Below, piece by piece: positions 15,564-25,421 of a stretch of DNA of 62,640 nucleotides; positions within the stretch are counted from its first letter, which is position 1; every line of letters begins with the position of its first letter. The notes beneath the pieces are model-generated. The model did not search any database and was not told the origin of the DNA. It saw nothing but the letters and a program-made list of their open reading frames with translations. The position numbers and the translations under genes were made by a program. Source of the stretch: Eubacterium sp. (GTDB lineage: Bacteria; Bacillota; Clostridia; Lachnospirales; Lachnospiraceae); the NCBI GenBank assembly GCA_017459945.1, contig JAFUBZ010000049.1, positions 1 through 62,640 of the forward strand, written 5' to 3'.

Positions 15564-17813
15564 TCATATTCGGGTCATTTTTGCAAACTGTGCGAACATC
15601 TTTTTTGTGCCAAAATCATCAAAATCAACCGTCACCTCATAGTCCCGGCCGCCGAGTACCATCGATGTCACCGTACCCTCGCCAAACTTCGGATGCCGCA
15701 CGCGGTCACCTTCTTTATAATCCGGTTTTCCGGCCGCACCGGCATTGCCGATATTCTTTGCCTTCGGCGCATTTGACGGCGCTTTGCTGCTCTTTGTCCT
15801 TGCTACGCCATAGACATCTTCGCTGCGGAAGCTCTTTCTTGCCTGTGCAAAGCCACGGTTCGCCTGCTGGTAAAGTGGCAGTGCGTCTTCCTGGCGTCCG
15901 TTCCCGGTCAAAAGCTTTTTGGGGATTTCCGCGAGGAAACGCGACACCTTGTTATACTGCATTTCGCCGCGTGTCATTCTCGTCTTTGCGCAGGTCAGCG
16001 TCAGACGCTTTTTCGCTCTGGTGATGCCGACATAAGCCAGTCTGCGCTCTTCTTCCATCTCAGACTCATCATCTGCCGTGATCGTCATAAAGCTCGGGAA
16101 GAGGCCATCCTCCATCCCGGAAATGTAGACATTGGCAAATTCCAGACCCTTTGCGCTGTGCAGCGTCATCAACGCGACATAATCCTGGCCTTCTTCAAGG
16201 TTATCAATGTCTGCCACCAGAGAAACCTCATCCAGGAACTCTGTCAGTGTCGGATTCTCTGCCGTTTCCTCATAGTCTGTGATCTTATTCAAAAGCTCTT
16301 CGATGTTCTCGATCCGCGCATCTGCTTCCTCGTCATGCTCTGCACGAAGATCGTCAATATAGCCCGTCGCATCCAGCAGGTATTTCGTCATCGCTTCAAT
16401 ACCACCCTCAGCCAGCTGCGTTCTGCACACCAGGATGAAATTCGCAAAGTCCCTGATCTTTTCTGCTGCCTTTTTGATCGTTGGAATCAGCTCGATCTGA
16501 CGACATGCGTCAAAAAACGACATTCCCTGCTCATCTGCAAATTCCTGGATCCGGCCGACTGTCGTCGCCCCAATACCGCGCTTTGGCACATTGATGATCC
16601 GACGGACTGCCAGATCGTCCTGCCCGTTCTCGATCGTCTTTAAATATGCCAGGATATCCTTGATCTCTTTTCTGGAATAGAAATTGATCCCACCGATGAT
16701 CTTATACGGGATATTGGCTGACACCAGCTTTTCTTCCAGCAGACGCGACTGTGCGTTTGTCCTGTAGAGGATCGCGCATTCACCATAAGTAAACTCGTTT
16801 CTCCGAACAAGAGAAGAGATCTCATAAGCAATGTGCTCCGCTTCTTCATAAGCCGTGTCAAACTGATAGAACCCGATCTTCTCGCCTGCTTCCTGATCTG
16901 TCCAGAGGTGCTTTTCCTTCCGTCCCATATTGTGCGAGATTACGGCATTTGCCGCATCCAGGATATTCTGCGTGGAACGATAGTTCTGCTCAAGCTTGAT
17001 CACCGTCGCATTCGGATAATGTTTTTCAAAGTTCAGGATGTTTTTGATATTTGCACCACGGAATTTGTAGATAGACTGATCATCATCTCCGACGACACAA
17101 AGATTCTTGTATTTCCCGGCCAGCAGACGCACCAACTCAAACTGCGCCGTATTGGTATCCTGATACTCATCAACGGAAATATAGCGGAATCTGTCCTGAT
17201 AATAATCCCGGACCTCTTTGTCCTGCTTCAAAAGCTTCACACAAAGAAAGATCAGATCATCAAAGTCGAGTGCATTGCTCTTTTGCAGGGTCTTCTGATA
17301 TTCCTCATAAATATCTGCCTGCATCTTTCTGATGAAATCCTCTCCCGCCTGTTCCCTGAACGCCTCCGGGGAGATCAGTTCATCCTTTGCCGAAGAAATG
17401 ACATTCAAAAAAAAGCGTTCTTTATACATTTTGGTATCGATCTTACGGCGCTTGATGATCTCTTTCATGACATTTTTCTGATCATCAGCATCATAGATCG
17501 AAAAGTTCGTATCATATCCGATCCGGTCGATAAACCGTCTTAAGATCCTGACACAGGTCGAATGAAACGTTGCGACCCAGATGCTCTCAGATCCCAGGCC
17601 GACAAGATCATCGATGCGCTCGCGCATCTCATCTGCTGCCTTATTGGTAAATGTGATCGCCAGGATATTCCAGGGCGAAACATTGCATTCACTGATCAGA
17701 CGAGCGATCCTATTTGTCAGAACACGTGTCTTTCCGGAACCTGCTCCGGCCAAAATTAAAAGCGGTCCATCAACATGGAGAACCGCTTTTTGCTGCTCTT
17801 TATTGAGTTGCAT
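15564..17813 (-). CDS. pcrA: ATP-dependent DNA helicase PcrA (UvrD family)
   Basis: 749 aa, typical PcrA length. Walker A is GAGSGKT (about 22-28), the DDQSIYKFRGA motif lies near 230, the Q-motif is LNKEQQKAV at the N-terminus, and TLHSAKGLEF and VGITRAKKRL (motifs V-VI) are in the C-terminal half. It unwinds DNA in repair and clears RecA filaments. The C-terminus ends in the RNA-polymerase-binding Tudor-like fold (KEGDRVRHPKFGEG). AGGAG precedes the ATG. It lies 8 nt after yerC in the same operon. Confidence 0.97.
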   Translation of the reverse strand: MQLNKEQQKAVLHVDGPLLILAGAGSGKTRVLTNRIARLISECNVSPWNILAITFTNKAADEMRERIDDLVGLGSESIWVATFHSTCVRILRRFIDRIGYDTNFSIYDADDQKNVMKEIIKRRKIDTKMYKERFFLNVISSAKDELISPEAFREQAGEDFIRKMQADIYEEYQKTLQKSNALDFDDLIFLCVKLLKQDKEVRDYYQDRFRYISVDEYQDTNTAQFELVRLLAGKYKNLCVVGDDDQSIYKFRGANIKNILNFEKHYPNATVIKLEQNYRSTQNILDAANAVISHNMGRKEKHLWTDQEAGEKIGFYQFDTAYEEAEHIAYEISSLVRRNEFTYGECAILYRTNAQSRLLEEKLVSANIPYKIIGGINFYSRKEIKDILAYLKTIENGQDDLAVRRIINVPKRGIGATTVGRIQEFADEQGMSFFDACRQIELIPTIKKAAEKIRDFANFILVCRTQLAEGGIEAMTKYLLDATGYIDDLRAEHDEEADARIENIEELLNKITDYEETAENPTLTEFLDEVSLVADIDNLEEGQDYVALMTLHSAKGLEFANVYISGMEDGLFPSFMTITADDESEMEEERRLAYVGITRAKKRLTLTCAKTRMTRGEMQYNKVSRFLAEIPKKLLTGNGRQEDALPLYQQANRGFAQARKSFRSEDVYGVARTKSSKAPSNAPKAKNIGNAGAAGKPDYKEGDRVRHPKFGEGTVTSMVLGGRDYEVTVDFDDFGTKKMFAQFAKMTRI

Positions 17814-17821
17814 AGATACTC

Positions 17822-18112
17822 CTATTCTTTTAACATACGATCAAAGATCATATCATAACCGTCTTTTCCGTAATTCAAAGAACGATTGACACGGCTGATC
17901 GTAGCGGTAGATGCACCGGTCTTTTCAGCAATATCAAGATAAGTCTTTTTCTCCCGCAGCATATACGCCACTTCAAAACGCTGTGACAGGGATAAAAGCT
18001 CATTCACCGAACATACATCTTCAAAAAAAGTATAGCATTCCTCTTTATCCTTAAGCAGCAGGATCGCTTCAAAAAGATGGTCTACTGCTTCTGTTCGAAT
18101 CGTTTTACTCAT
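17822..18112 (-). CDS. yerC: YerC/YecD family TrpR-like protein
   Basis: 96 aa. An all-helical TrpR-type fold with HTH segment DIAEKTGASTATISRVNRSL (about 65-84). AGGAGG lies 6 nt before the ATG at 18112; an in-frame codon 7 triplets upstream lacks a site. The family sits next to pcrA in many Firmicutes, as here (8-nt gap). Its DNA target is unknown. Confidence 0.93.
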   Translation of the reverse strand: MSKTIRTEAVDHLFEAILLLKDKEECYTFFEDVCSVNELLSLSQRFEVAYMLREKKTYLDIAEKTGASTATISRVNRSLNYGKDGYDMIFDRMLKE

Positions 18113-18181
18113 TTTGCACCTCCTGCCGCTCATTTTAACATTTTAACGTTGTAAAGTAAAGAGTTAATTCTACTATATATA

Positions 18182-18928
18182 TCATTCAAACAACGGATTG
18201 TAATTAATATACGAAAAATACAGATCCAGATCCGTATTAACGATCAGACGCTCCGGGAAATCCACTTCTTTGATCAGATTCCACGCTTGTGTATGCTCGC
18301 CCACTTCCAGATCCAGGTGCGCATCGGAATTGATGATGATCGGTTCTTCATACTGTCTGCAGTATTCCAGCATCTTCAGGTAATTTTCCCTTGCCCCCTG
18401 ACGATAATTCCGCTCGAGAAATGAAGTATTATTCACTTCCAGCAAAACATGATAAGCCTTTGCGGCACGGACCAGCTCATCATAATGAATCGGGTATCTG
18501 CCGTCATCCGGATGTCCGATGATATTGACATAAGGATTCTGCATCGTACGGATATAGGCCGTCGTGTTTTTCTCCGCGACCACTTCTTCATCTGCATCTT
18601 CTATCTTCGTATACGTCGGCGGATGAATGCTCGCGATCACGACATCAAGCATCTTTAAGGTGCTTTCCATCAGATCCAGCTTTCCGGTCCAGTCCATGAT
18701 ATTGACTTCTGCGCCAAAAAGCGTCCAGAGTCCGTCCCGTGTCCTTGGCTGAATCTTCAGATTGCGAAAGTAAAGCTCCCCGCAGCTTCCCAGCATCGAC
18801 GGACCGTGTTCCGTGATTGCGATCAGTTCTAAGTTTTTCTCTCTTGCCTGCGCGATCATCTCGTTGATCGAATTATACGCATGTCCGCTGACAAGACTGT
18901 GTGTATGTGAATCTAATAAATCTACCAT
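18182..18928 (-). CDS. PHP-domain phosphatase (YcdX type)
   Basis: 248 aa. The metal-binding start DLLDSHTHSLVSGHAY, then AITEHGPSM, IASIHPP, IIGHPDD and NSDAHLD, give the ordered His/Asp/Glu ligands of a trinuclear PHP phosphoesterase. YcdX-like members hydrolyse small phosphoesters such as histidinol phosphate; no His genes are adjacent (hisC is at 46 kb). The ATG at 18928 follows GAGAAGG; an upstream in-frame codon would add 18 unlikely residues. Confidence 0.88.
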   Translation of the reverse strand: MVDLLDSHTHSLVSGHAYNSINEMIAQAREKNLELIAITEHGPSMLGSCGELYFRNLKIQPRTRDGLWTLFGAEVNIMDWTGKLDLMESTLKMLDVVIASIHPPTYTKIEDADEEVVAEKNTTAYIRTMQNPYVNIIGHPDDGRYPIHYDELVRAAKAYHVLLEVNNTSFLERNYRQGARENYLKMLEYCRQYEEPIIINSDAHLDLEVGEHTQAWNLIKEVDFPERLIVNTDLDLYFSYINYNPLFE

Positions 18929-19000
18929 AATCCTTCTCTCTTTTTTGCATGTACTATTGTTCCAGATTACTGTCTTTTTCACAAAAAAGCAAGAATCAAT

Positions 19001-20599
19001 TTATTTGTTCTCCCAGCGGTCACAGATCTCATTGATCTGGTTTGCCAGTTTTTTCTGATCCTTATTTGCCATACCGGCACAGGAACGAACGAGTGCAGCA
19101 AGCCTCTGTGCTGCTTCTGCCAAAACAGGAAGCAGTTTTGCGGTCGGTACAGCGCTCTTCTTTGTCTTCCGCTTCCTGTCGCCGATCGCGATCTGTGTAT
19201 TCGTCGTCAGATCGAAAACATCTCCACTGTACGGCGCAGTTGCCGGTACGCCGGTCGTCTCTGTCAGATGTACGGCAAAATTGTCCGTAACGACATCCTC
19301 ACCGTGCACAACGAAGATGCGCTTCGGCTTTTTCTCCATGCCTTCCACCCAGGCAGTCAGATGATCCCTGTCCGCATGTCCGCTGATTCCCGGAAGATTA
19401 ATGATCTGCGCTGCCACGTTGATCTTTTCACCAAACAGTTTTACCTCAGGAACACCGTTTAACAGCTGGTTTCCAAGCGTACCCGGCACCTGATATCCGA
19501 CAAATACGACACTGCTTTCAGGTCTCCAGAGATTGTATTTTAAATGATGTCTGATACGGCCTGCCTCACACATACCTGAAGCAGAGATGATCACGATCGG
19601 TTCTTCCACAAAATTGATCGCTTTTGAATCATCACTGCTAACGGATACCTCAAGCCCCGGGAACCGGATCGGATTGACGCCCTGTCTAATCAGTTCAACA
19701 TCCTTCTCCCGGAAGCATTCCAGCACGTTCCGGTTGAATATATTGGTCGCCTCGACTGCCATCGGGCTGTCCACATATACCTTAAATCCTGCAAAATCAG
19801 GCAAAAGCTGACGCTGCTTGATCTCACGCATATAGTAAAGCATTTCCTGTGTCCTGCCGACTGCAAATGCCGGGATCACGACATTTCCACCCCTTTGGAA
19901 CGTCATCTGCAGGATTTTTGCAAGCTCAACGGCATAATCCGGCGGGGTCTCGTGCAGGCGGTCTCCATAGGTTGACTCGATGAACAGATAATCCGCATCC
20001 TTTGGCACCTCCGGATCACGGATCAGTACACGGTTTCCGTTTCCAAGGTCTCCGGAAAAGACAAGCTTTGTCTCCTCTCCATCTTCTTTCACCATAATCT
20101 CAATAAAGGATGATCCCAGAAGATGCCCTGCATCGCGGAAGCGCAGCGTGATCATATCATTCACTTCCACATCCTGATCGTAACCACAGGGTACAAACTG
20201 CATCAGTGCGTTTTCCGCATCCTCTACACTGTAGATCGGTTCCACTTTGGCGCTTCCTGCACGCATCGCTTTTCTGTTTTTCCACTCTGCTTCCTGTTCC
20301 TGGATGTGTGCGCTGTCCTTTAACATGATCACACAAAGCTGTGTTGTCGCATTGGTCGCAAAGATCTGCCCCCGGAAGCCTTCTTTGTATAACAGTGGAA
20401 GGAGTCCCGAATGATCGATATGGGCATGTGTCAGAAACACTGCCTCAATATCGGACGCAGATACCGGCAATCTTTGATTCTCATACAGATCCGGTCCCTG
20501 TTCCATACCACAATCCACCAGATAATGCTTGTCGCCAACCGTAATCATATGGCAGCTGCCCGTCACCTCATGCGCCGCGCCAATAAAACTTACTTTCAT
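19001..20599 (-). CDS. Metallo-beta-lactamase fold / beta-CASP RNA-metabolising protein
   Basis: 532 aa. The metal motif is THAHIDHSG (about 57-65), with the later GDLG, FIESTYG and IISASGMCEAGRIRHHL beta-CASP motifs and the C-terminal GHADR and VHGE histidines. It resembles the bacterial YsgA/CPSF-like beta-CASP exonucleases rather than RNase J. The C-terminal extension (about 460-532) is basic. AGAAAGGAAG precedes the ATG. Confidence 0.9.
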   Translation of the reverse strand: MKVSFIGAAHEVTGSCHMITVGDKHYLVDCGMEQGPDLYENQRLPVSASDIEAVFLTHAHIDHSGLLPLLYKEGFRGQIFATNATTQLCVIMLKDSAHIQEQEAEWKNRKAMRAGSAKVEPIYSVEDAENALMQFVPCGYDQDVEVNDMITLRFRDAGHLLGSSFIEIMVKEDGEETKLVFSGDLGNGNRVLIRDPEVPKDADYLFIESTYGDRLHETPPDYAVELAKILQMTFQRGGNVVIPAFAVGRTQEMLYYMREIKQRQLLPDFAGFKVYVDSPMAVEATNIFNRNVLECFREKDVELIRQGVNPIRFPGLEVSVSSDDSKAINFVEEPIVIISASGMCEAGRIRHHLKYNLWRPESSVVFVGYQVPGTLGNQLLNGVPEVKLFGEKINVAAQIINLPGISGHADRDHLTAWVEGMEKKPKRIFVVHGEDVVTDNFAVHLTETTGVPATAPYSGDVFDLTTNTQIAIGDRKRKTKKSAVPTAKLLPVLAEAAQRLAALVRSCAGMANKDQKKLANQINEICDRWENK

Positions 20600-20676
20600 A
20601 CCATGCTTCCTTTCTGTGAATCACCGATCATCATCCGCAACTACTGTATTGCCTATTGATAAATGATATGAGCAGA

Positions 20677-21987
20677 TCAATTGCTTTCAACAGAGAGCAA
20701 ATGATTGATATATTGTGTCGCTGTTCTGCCCGAAATACCACCATGCGAAAGCTCCCATTTATTTGCTCCGCCAAGCAGCTCCTCCTCAGGCAGATCGATT
20801 CCGGCTTCTTTTGCAAGATGTTTTACGATCTCGAAGTACTCCTTTTGTGACGGTTTTCCATAGAAGATCGTCACACCAAAACGTGCGACCAGAGAGAGTT
20901 TCTCCTGCATCGTATCGGAACGATGCATGCCCTGGCTGATCTCAACATCATTCCTGTCATTCCAGGTTTCCTTGATCAGATGTCTGCGGTTTGAAGTCGC
21001 ATAGATCAGGATGTTGTCCGGCTTTGTCTCAACGCCACCCTCGATCACCGCCTTCAGGAACTTATACTCGATCTCGAACTCTTCAAAAGAAAGATCATCC
21101 ATATAAATGATAAACCGGTAATTCCGGTTCTTGATCTGTGCGATCACATTCGAAAGCTGTCCGAACTGGTGCTTATAGATCTCGATCATCCGAAGTCCCT
21201 GATCATAGAACTCGTTGACAATTGCCTTGACACTTGTCGACTTACCTGTACCCGCATCCCCGTAAAGCAGGACATTGTTGGCCTTGGCGCCGCGAACAAA
21301 AGCCTGCGTGTTTTCCACGAGTTTTTCCTTCTGAATCTCATAACCAACAAGATCTGAAAGCATCACGGTATCCATGTTATTGATCGGTAAAAATGTAAGA
21401 TCGCCGTTTGTGTTTTCACGGATCCTGAATGCCTTGTTTAAGCCAAACATGCCGACGCCAAAGTCTTTATAGAATCCTGTTACGATATCAAAGAAATCTT
21501 CGGCGGTTTCCGCCATTTCAAGCCGTGCCGACAGCGCCTGTACCTTCTCGCTGACATTGTGATTATACATAAGATCTTTTTTCTGGATCGACTGATAGTT
21601 TGAGATCATAGAAAAGCAGTCTACGCCAAGCGCTTCTTCAATCGGTTTGAAATCATAATCAAACAGCGCCTTCATGACCGCAAAATCATTTGTCGCAAAA
21701 TGATTGACACTTCCGTTATTGGCACCGACCTTTTCACAGGTCAGCGAAAACGGGTTCTCATTCATGATGAAAAACCAGGTCAGATAATTATGCCACAGAT
21801 TTTTATCAAATCCGTAATCCGTCGCCACCATCAAAAGATGCTTCACTGCCGTATAAACCTTTTGTGTCAGCTTCGCAGGCGAACTCTCTTTTTCATCAAA
21901 ATCACGAAAAATCTCGCCCATTTCATAAAGTACACTGGAATGGTCAAGATCTCCATACATGATCAGCTTCGCAATTTCCCGATACAT
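20677..21987 (-). CDS. DUF815-family AAA+ ATPase
   Basis: 436 aa. Walker A is GDAGTGKST (about 245), Walker B IIYMDDLS, and sensor-1-like YATSNRRHL follows. The N-terminal 200 residues are helical with no recognised domain. The family is widespread in Clostridia and its role is unknown. The C-terminus (SHGGISGRTATQYINHL) is family-typical. AAAGGAG lies before the ATG. Confidence 0.88.
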   Translation of the reverse strand: MYREIAKLIMYGDLDHSSVLYEMGEIFRDFDEKESSPAKLTQKVYTAVKHLLMVATDYGFDKNLWHNYLTWFFIMNENPFSLTCEKVGANNGSVNHFATNDFAVMKALFDYDFKPIEEALGVDCFSMISNYQSIQKKDLMYNHNVSEKVQALSARLEMAETAEDFFDIVTGFYKDFGVGMFGLNKAFRIRENTNGDLTFLPINNMDTVMLSDLVGYEIQKEKLVENTQAFVRGAKANNVLLYGDAGTGKSTSVKAIVNEFYDQGLRMIEIYKHQFGQLSNVIAQIKNRNYRFIIYMDDLSFEEFEIEYKFLKAVIEGGVETKPDNILIYATSNRRHLIKETWNDRNDVEISQGMHRSDTMQEKLSLVARFGVTIFYGKPSQKEYFEIVKHLAKEAGIDLPEEELLGGANKWELSHGGISGRTATQYINHLLSVESN

Positions 21988-22155
21988 ATTCTGCTCCTTT
22001 TTATTTGATTATTACTGAAATTATCATATCATATTCGCAAACAATTGGCACATAAAAAACAGAATACTGTTACTGTTAAAACATTTTCCTGTTTGGGCGA
22101 GCAGCTTATATCTATACCGTAAGTCAGGTTGGAATACTTTTCGAAAAACATGAAT

Positions 22156-22184
22156 TTGTCTTTTCACAGGAAATCCCTTATAAT
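22156..22184 (+). promoter_or_regulatory. Promoter placed for a leaderless transcript
   Basis: -35 TTGTCT (22156-22161), a 17-bp spacer and a perfect -10 TATAAT (22179-22184), then six bases, then ATG. The expected first transcribed base is the A of that ATG. Confidence 0.7.
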
Positions 22185-22190
22185 ACCCCC

Positions 22191-22727
22191 ATGGGATATA
22201 TGTCAATGTTTAAACCAAGGAAAAAACAATCTCTCTGGGATGATGATGACGATTGGAAGAAAGATGGAGATGAAACGGAAGAGGAAGAAATACCCGAACC
22301 GGCCTTCCCGCTTTCAGCCGTTCCAACGGTAGCTGTTTCAATCGCAATCTCGCTCGGACTGAATTTTATCGTTCTTGGCGTCTTCGGTCTGATCGCTTAT
22401 GCTGTGACAGACGGGCACTCCATTCTGCATAAGCTGATCTTGTATGTAAGCATCCTGGTGCTTGTTACAGGCTGCGTCAGCTTTCCTTTTGGCGTGCGGC
22501 GCTACAAGTACCTCGCCCGGTTCTTCCGCTACATCGGATGGATCGAGCGACGAACCGAGGTCTCCGTACAGGAACTTGCAGAGAAAGCCAATCTGTCACC
22601 GGATGATGTCAGGAAGGATCTACATAAAGCATTCGTCGATCAGCTGCTGCCGGAAGGGCATATGAATGAAGATCGCACGATGCTGTATCTGACAAATGAA
22701 GCATATGAAAAGGCAGGGTCGCCATGA
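22191..22727 (+). CDS. Membrane protein of unknown function with C-terminal winged-helix-like region
   Basis: 178 aa. The first 40 residues are charged and acidic (DDDDDW, ETEEEE). Two hydrophobic helices follow (about 45-72 and 80-105). The last 60 residues, VSVQELAEKANLSPDDVRKDLHKAFV, look like a helix-turn-helix or PCI-like winged helix facing the cytoplasm. The ATG at 22191 is six bases after a perfect -10, leaving no room for a ribosome binding site; ATGs at 22200 and 22206 are in frame alternatives. A terminator hairpin overlaps the stop codon. Confidence 0.75.
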   Translation: MGYMSMFKPRKKQSLWDDDDDWKKDGDETEEEEIPEPAFPLSAVPTVAVSIAISLGLNFIVLGVFGLIAYAVTDGHSILHKLILYVSILVLVTGCVSFPFGVRRYKYLARFFRYIGWIERRTEVSVQELAEKANLSPDDVRKDLHKAFVDQLLPEGHMNEDRTMLYLTNEAYEKAGSP

Positions 22728-22737
22728 CCCTGCCTTT
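22709..22737 (+). terminator. Terminator overlapping the stop codon of the membrane protein
   Basis: A 12-bp perfect stem, AAAGGCAGGGTC / GACCCTGCCTTT, with a 5-base loop. The gene's TGA lies in the loop and the first base of the 3' arm. Confidence 0.8.
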
Positions 22738-22761
22738 GTTGTAGCTTATGTATCAACTAAC

Positions 22762-22906
22762 GGATTGCTCCGTGTTTCACACTCTCGCAATCCTAACAAA
22801 AATTCGCAAATCGCGCCTTTACAAGTCGCTTTTTTGCTCATTTTCGTTACCCTGCGCTATAGATACGAAATCGCATACAAGCATGCATTTCGTATCTGCA
22901 CCGCAG
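22762..22906. repeat. Two-hairpin element between converging genes
   Basis: Hairpin 1 has arms GGATTGC and GCAATCC (22762-22793). Hairpin 2 pairs AGATACGAAAT and ATTTCGTATCT (22861-22897), extended inward by GCAT/ATGC across one bulged base and flanked outside by CTGCG/CGCAG. No gene fits; it may be a bidirectional terminator or a mobile intergenic element. Confidence 0.5.
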
Positions 22907-22917
22907 GAGTTTATACA

Positions 22918-23751
22918 TTAATATTTGAAGAAGCCTTCGCCTGTCTTGCAGCCAAGCTTGCCTGCACGAACCATCTTTCTAAGAAGCGGTGACGGACGAT
23001 ACTTGGAATCGCCTTCTTCGTTGTAGATAACTTCCATGATTGCCAGGCAGATATCCAGACCGATGTAATCTGCAAGATGCAGCGGGCCCATCGGATGGTT
23101 GCATCCAAGCTTCATAGCGGTGTCGATGTCTTCTGCATTTGCAACACCTGCTGCCAGAACGCAAACTGCTTCGTTGATCATCGGAACCAGGATACGGTTA
23201 ACAACAAAGCCTGCAGCCTCGTTTACTTCTACCGGAACCTTGCCGATATCTTCTGAAATCTCAATAACTTTTGCTACCATTTCATCTGTGGTTGTCTCGC
23301 CGCGGATAACCTCGATGAGCTTCATAACCGGTGCCGGATTGAAGAAATGCATGCCGATGACCGGGCGGTCAAGGCCATTGCTGATCTCTGTGATGGACAG
23401 AGATGATGTATTGGTTGCAAACAGGCAGCTAGCCGGAACGATGTCCTGCAGCTCTTTGAAGGTCTGCTTTTTGATATCCATAACTTCAAGAGCAGCCTCA
23501 ACGATCAGATCAGCTTCTGTACAGATATCTTTTACACCTGTTGTGATCTTCGCAAGAATAGCATCCTTAGCAGCCTCTTCCATCTTTCCTTTGGAAACTG
23601 CTTTCTCAAGAGATTTCTGGATCTTAGCTTTACCTCTGTCAGCAAACTCCTGATTGATGTCGCACAGATATACTTCATATCCGTCTTTTACTGCGAACGC
23701 CTGTGCAATACCGCTACCCATCGTACCTGCACCGATAACTCCAACTTTCAT
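22918..23751 (-). CDS. hbd: 3-hydroxybutyryl-CoA dehydrogenase
   Basis: 277 aa, near family length (282). The N-terminal Rossmann motif is [18 protein letters not shown], and [14 protein letters not shown] contains the catalytic histidine. It reduces acetoacetyl-CoA to 3-hydroxybutyryl-CoA in butyrate formation. The end reads GEGFFKY. AAAGGAGG is upstream. It lies 275 bp downstream of thlA but has its own promoter, so thiolase and dehydrogenase are separately transcribed. Crotonase and butyryl-CoA dehydrogenase genes are not in the window. Confidence 0.96.
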   Translation of the reverse strand: MKVGVIGAGTMGSGIAQAFAVKDGYEVYLCDINQEFADRGKAKIQKSLEKAVSKGKMEEAAKDAILAKITTGVKDICTEADLIVEAALEVMDIKKQTFKELQDIVPASCLFATNTSSLSITEISNGLDRPVIGMHFFNPAPVMKLIEVIRGETTTDEMVAKVIEISEDIGKVPVEVNEAAGFVVNRILVPMINEAVCVLAAGVANAEDIDTAMKLGCNHPMGPLHLADYIGLDICLAIMEVIYNEEGDSKYRPSPLLRKMVRAGKLGCKTGEGFFKY

Positions 23752-23792
23752 GACATCTTTCCTCCTTTAAAATAACTTTCGTTGCTAATGAC

Positions 23793-23861
23793 TTCCAAAC
23801 ACTAACTTCCGTTTTTTTAACTTTAATGGTTACTGTTTGGAAAGCTCTTAATTACATTATA
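23793..23861 (-). promoter_or_regulatory. hbd promoter and leader inverted repeat
   Basis: On the minus strand -10 TATAAT (23861-23856) is preceded, 16 bp upstream, by TTTACT. In the leader, two 14-bp arms containing TTCCAAACA and TGTTTGGAA (23829-23842 and 23793-23806) pair at 13 of 14 positions around a 22-nt loop. This may be an operator or an mRNA structure. Confidence 0.5.
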
Positions 23862-23957
23862 AATCACTTTTGCTAAAAGTAAATAGGAAAACGGAATATT
23901 TTGATATTTTTTTAACACATTTGGTACTACCAATTGTGTTTTATAAATAAATGAAAT

Positions 23958-23993
23958 AAAGATCCCGAACCTCATATGAGATTCGGGATCTTT
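23958..23993 (-). terminator. Terminator of thlA
   Basis: Arms AAAGATCCCGAA and TTCGGGATCTTT form a 12-bp perfect stem with an inner CTCATATGAG palindrome and T-rich 3' side, 33 bp after the thlA stop. Confidence 0.88.
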
Positions 23994-24026
23994 CTATTTC
24001 GTAAGAATCAAACAGCAAACTTACAA

Positions 24027-25211
24027 TTAAGCTTTTTCTACGATTGTAGCGCAGCCCATACCACCGCCGATGCACAGTGTAGCAAGTCCGTATTTAACAT
24101 CCTCTTTCTTCATCAGGTGAAGCAGAGTAACAAGGATACGGCAGCCTGAAGCACCTACCGGATGTCCAAGAGCGATAGCACCACCATTGTGGTTCAGTTT
24201 CTCTGACGGGAAGCCCAGTTCTTTCTGAACTGCTACAGACTGAGCTGCGAATGCTTCGTTAGCCTCGATGATGTCGATATCATCCATTGTCAGGCCAGCT
24301 TTAGCCAGAGCTTTCTTTGTAGCCGGAACCGGTCCGATACCCATGATCTTCGGATCACATCCGCCAAGAGCACCAGCAACGAAAGTAGCCAGCGGCTTAA
24401 CGCCAAGCTCTTTAGCTTTCTCTTCGCTCATCAGAACAACTGCTGCAGCACCATCGTTGATACCAGAAGCGTTACCAGCTGTTACCAGACCGCCTTCTTT
24501 GCCTGAGCAGCAACGAAGTTTGGAAAGAGACTCAGCTGTTGTACCCGGACGCGGACCCTCGTCCTTTGTGATCATAACGGTTTCTTTCTTAACTTTAACC
24601 GGAACCGGAACGATCTCTTCGTCAAATGCGCCGCTCTCCTGAGCTGCTACTGCCTTCTGCTGAGAAGCTGCTGCAAACTCATCAAGCTCTTCACGTGTCA
24701 GTCCCCACTGATCGCAGATATTTTCAGCAGTAATCATCATGTGATACTGATTGAAAGCATCCCACAGTGCGTCATTGATCATGCAGTCCATCAGAACGCC
24801 ATTGTTCATTCTGTAACCAAAACGAGCTTTCGGCAGAGCGAACGGAGCCATGGACATGTTTTCCATACCACCTGCTACAACGATGTCAGCCTGATCAGCC
24901 ATGATCATGTTAGCTGCTTCGTTTACGCACTTCAGACCGGAACCGCAAACAACGTTCAGTGTGAATGCCGGAACCTCATTCGGAAGTCCTGCTTTGATGG
25001 AAGCCTGGCGAGCCGGGTTCTGGCCCAGACCAGCTGTGATTACACAACCCATCATTACTTCGTCAACCTGCTCCGGCTTGATGCCTGCACGGTTAACTGC
25101 TTCTTTGATAACGATTGAGCCAAGCTCTACTGCCGGTGTGTTACCGAACTGGCCGCCCATTTTGCCGATTGCTGTACGACATGCACTAGCGATTACTACT
25201 TTTTTTGCCAT
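24027..25211 (-). CDS. thlA: Acetyl-CoA acetyltransferase (thiolase)
   Basis: 394 aa, full length. The acyl-accepting cysteine is C89 in [37 protein letters not shown] and the C-terminal CIGGGMGCA supply the remaining active-site residues. It condenses two acetyl-CoA into acetoacetyl-CoA, feeding hbd. AAAGGAG precedes the ATG. It is monocistronic, with a strong promoter (25285-25313) and terminator. Confidence 0.97.
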   Translation of the reverse strand: MAKKVVIASACRTAIGKMGGQFGNTPAVELGSIVIKEAVNRAGIKPEQVDEVMMGCVITAGLGQNPARQASIKAGLPNEVPAFTLNVVCGSGLKCVNEAANMIMADQADIVVAGGMENMSMAPFALPKARFGYRMNNGVLMDCMINDALWDAFNQYHMMITAENICDQWGLTREELDEFAAASQQKAVAAQESGAFDEEIVPVPVKVKKETVMITKDEGPRPGTTAESLSKLRCCSGKEGGLVTAGNASGINDGAAAVVLMSEEKAKELGVKPLATFVAGALGGCDPKIMGIGPVPATKKALAKAGLTMDDIDIIEANEAFAAQSVAVQKELGFPSEKLNHNGGAIALGHPVGASGCRILVTLLHLMKKEDVKYGLATLCIGGGMGCATIVEKA

Positions 25212-25284
25212 TTTTCTTCTCCTTTACCTCTAAGTTAAACGTCTTTACCGGGATGATTTATTAAAAATCCCCCAGACAAAAACC

Positions 25285-25313
25285 ATCTTATCACCATTAG
25301 AAGTTATTTGCAA
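25285..25313 (-). promoter_or_regulatory. thlA promoter
   Basis: On the minus strand -35 TTGCAA (25313-25308), a 17-bp spacer and -10 TAAGAT (25290-25285). The leader is about 65 nt. Confidence 0.7.
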
Positions 25314-25421
25314 CAAACGAAGGCAAAAACTTCTGAATAAAATTACACAAAATATGGTATATGGTTTTACTTCAAATCGCTACATGACTGCTGAGTAAGC
25401 AGGAAACCAAATGGTAAGTGA

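Noticed and set aside
18182..18928. PHP protein as histidinol-phosphatase of the his pathway
   Set aside because: No his genes are adjacent, and the motif order is closer to YcdX-type phosphatases.
22696..22992. 98-codon plus-strand frame across the hbd 3' end
   Set aside because: No binding site; it overlaps hbd and the hairpin element, with no recognisable protein family.
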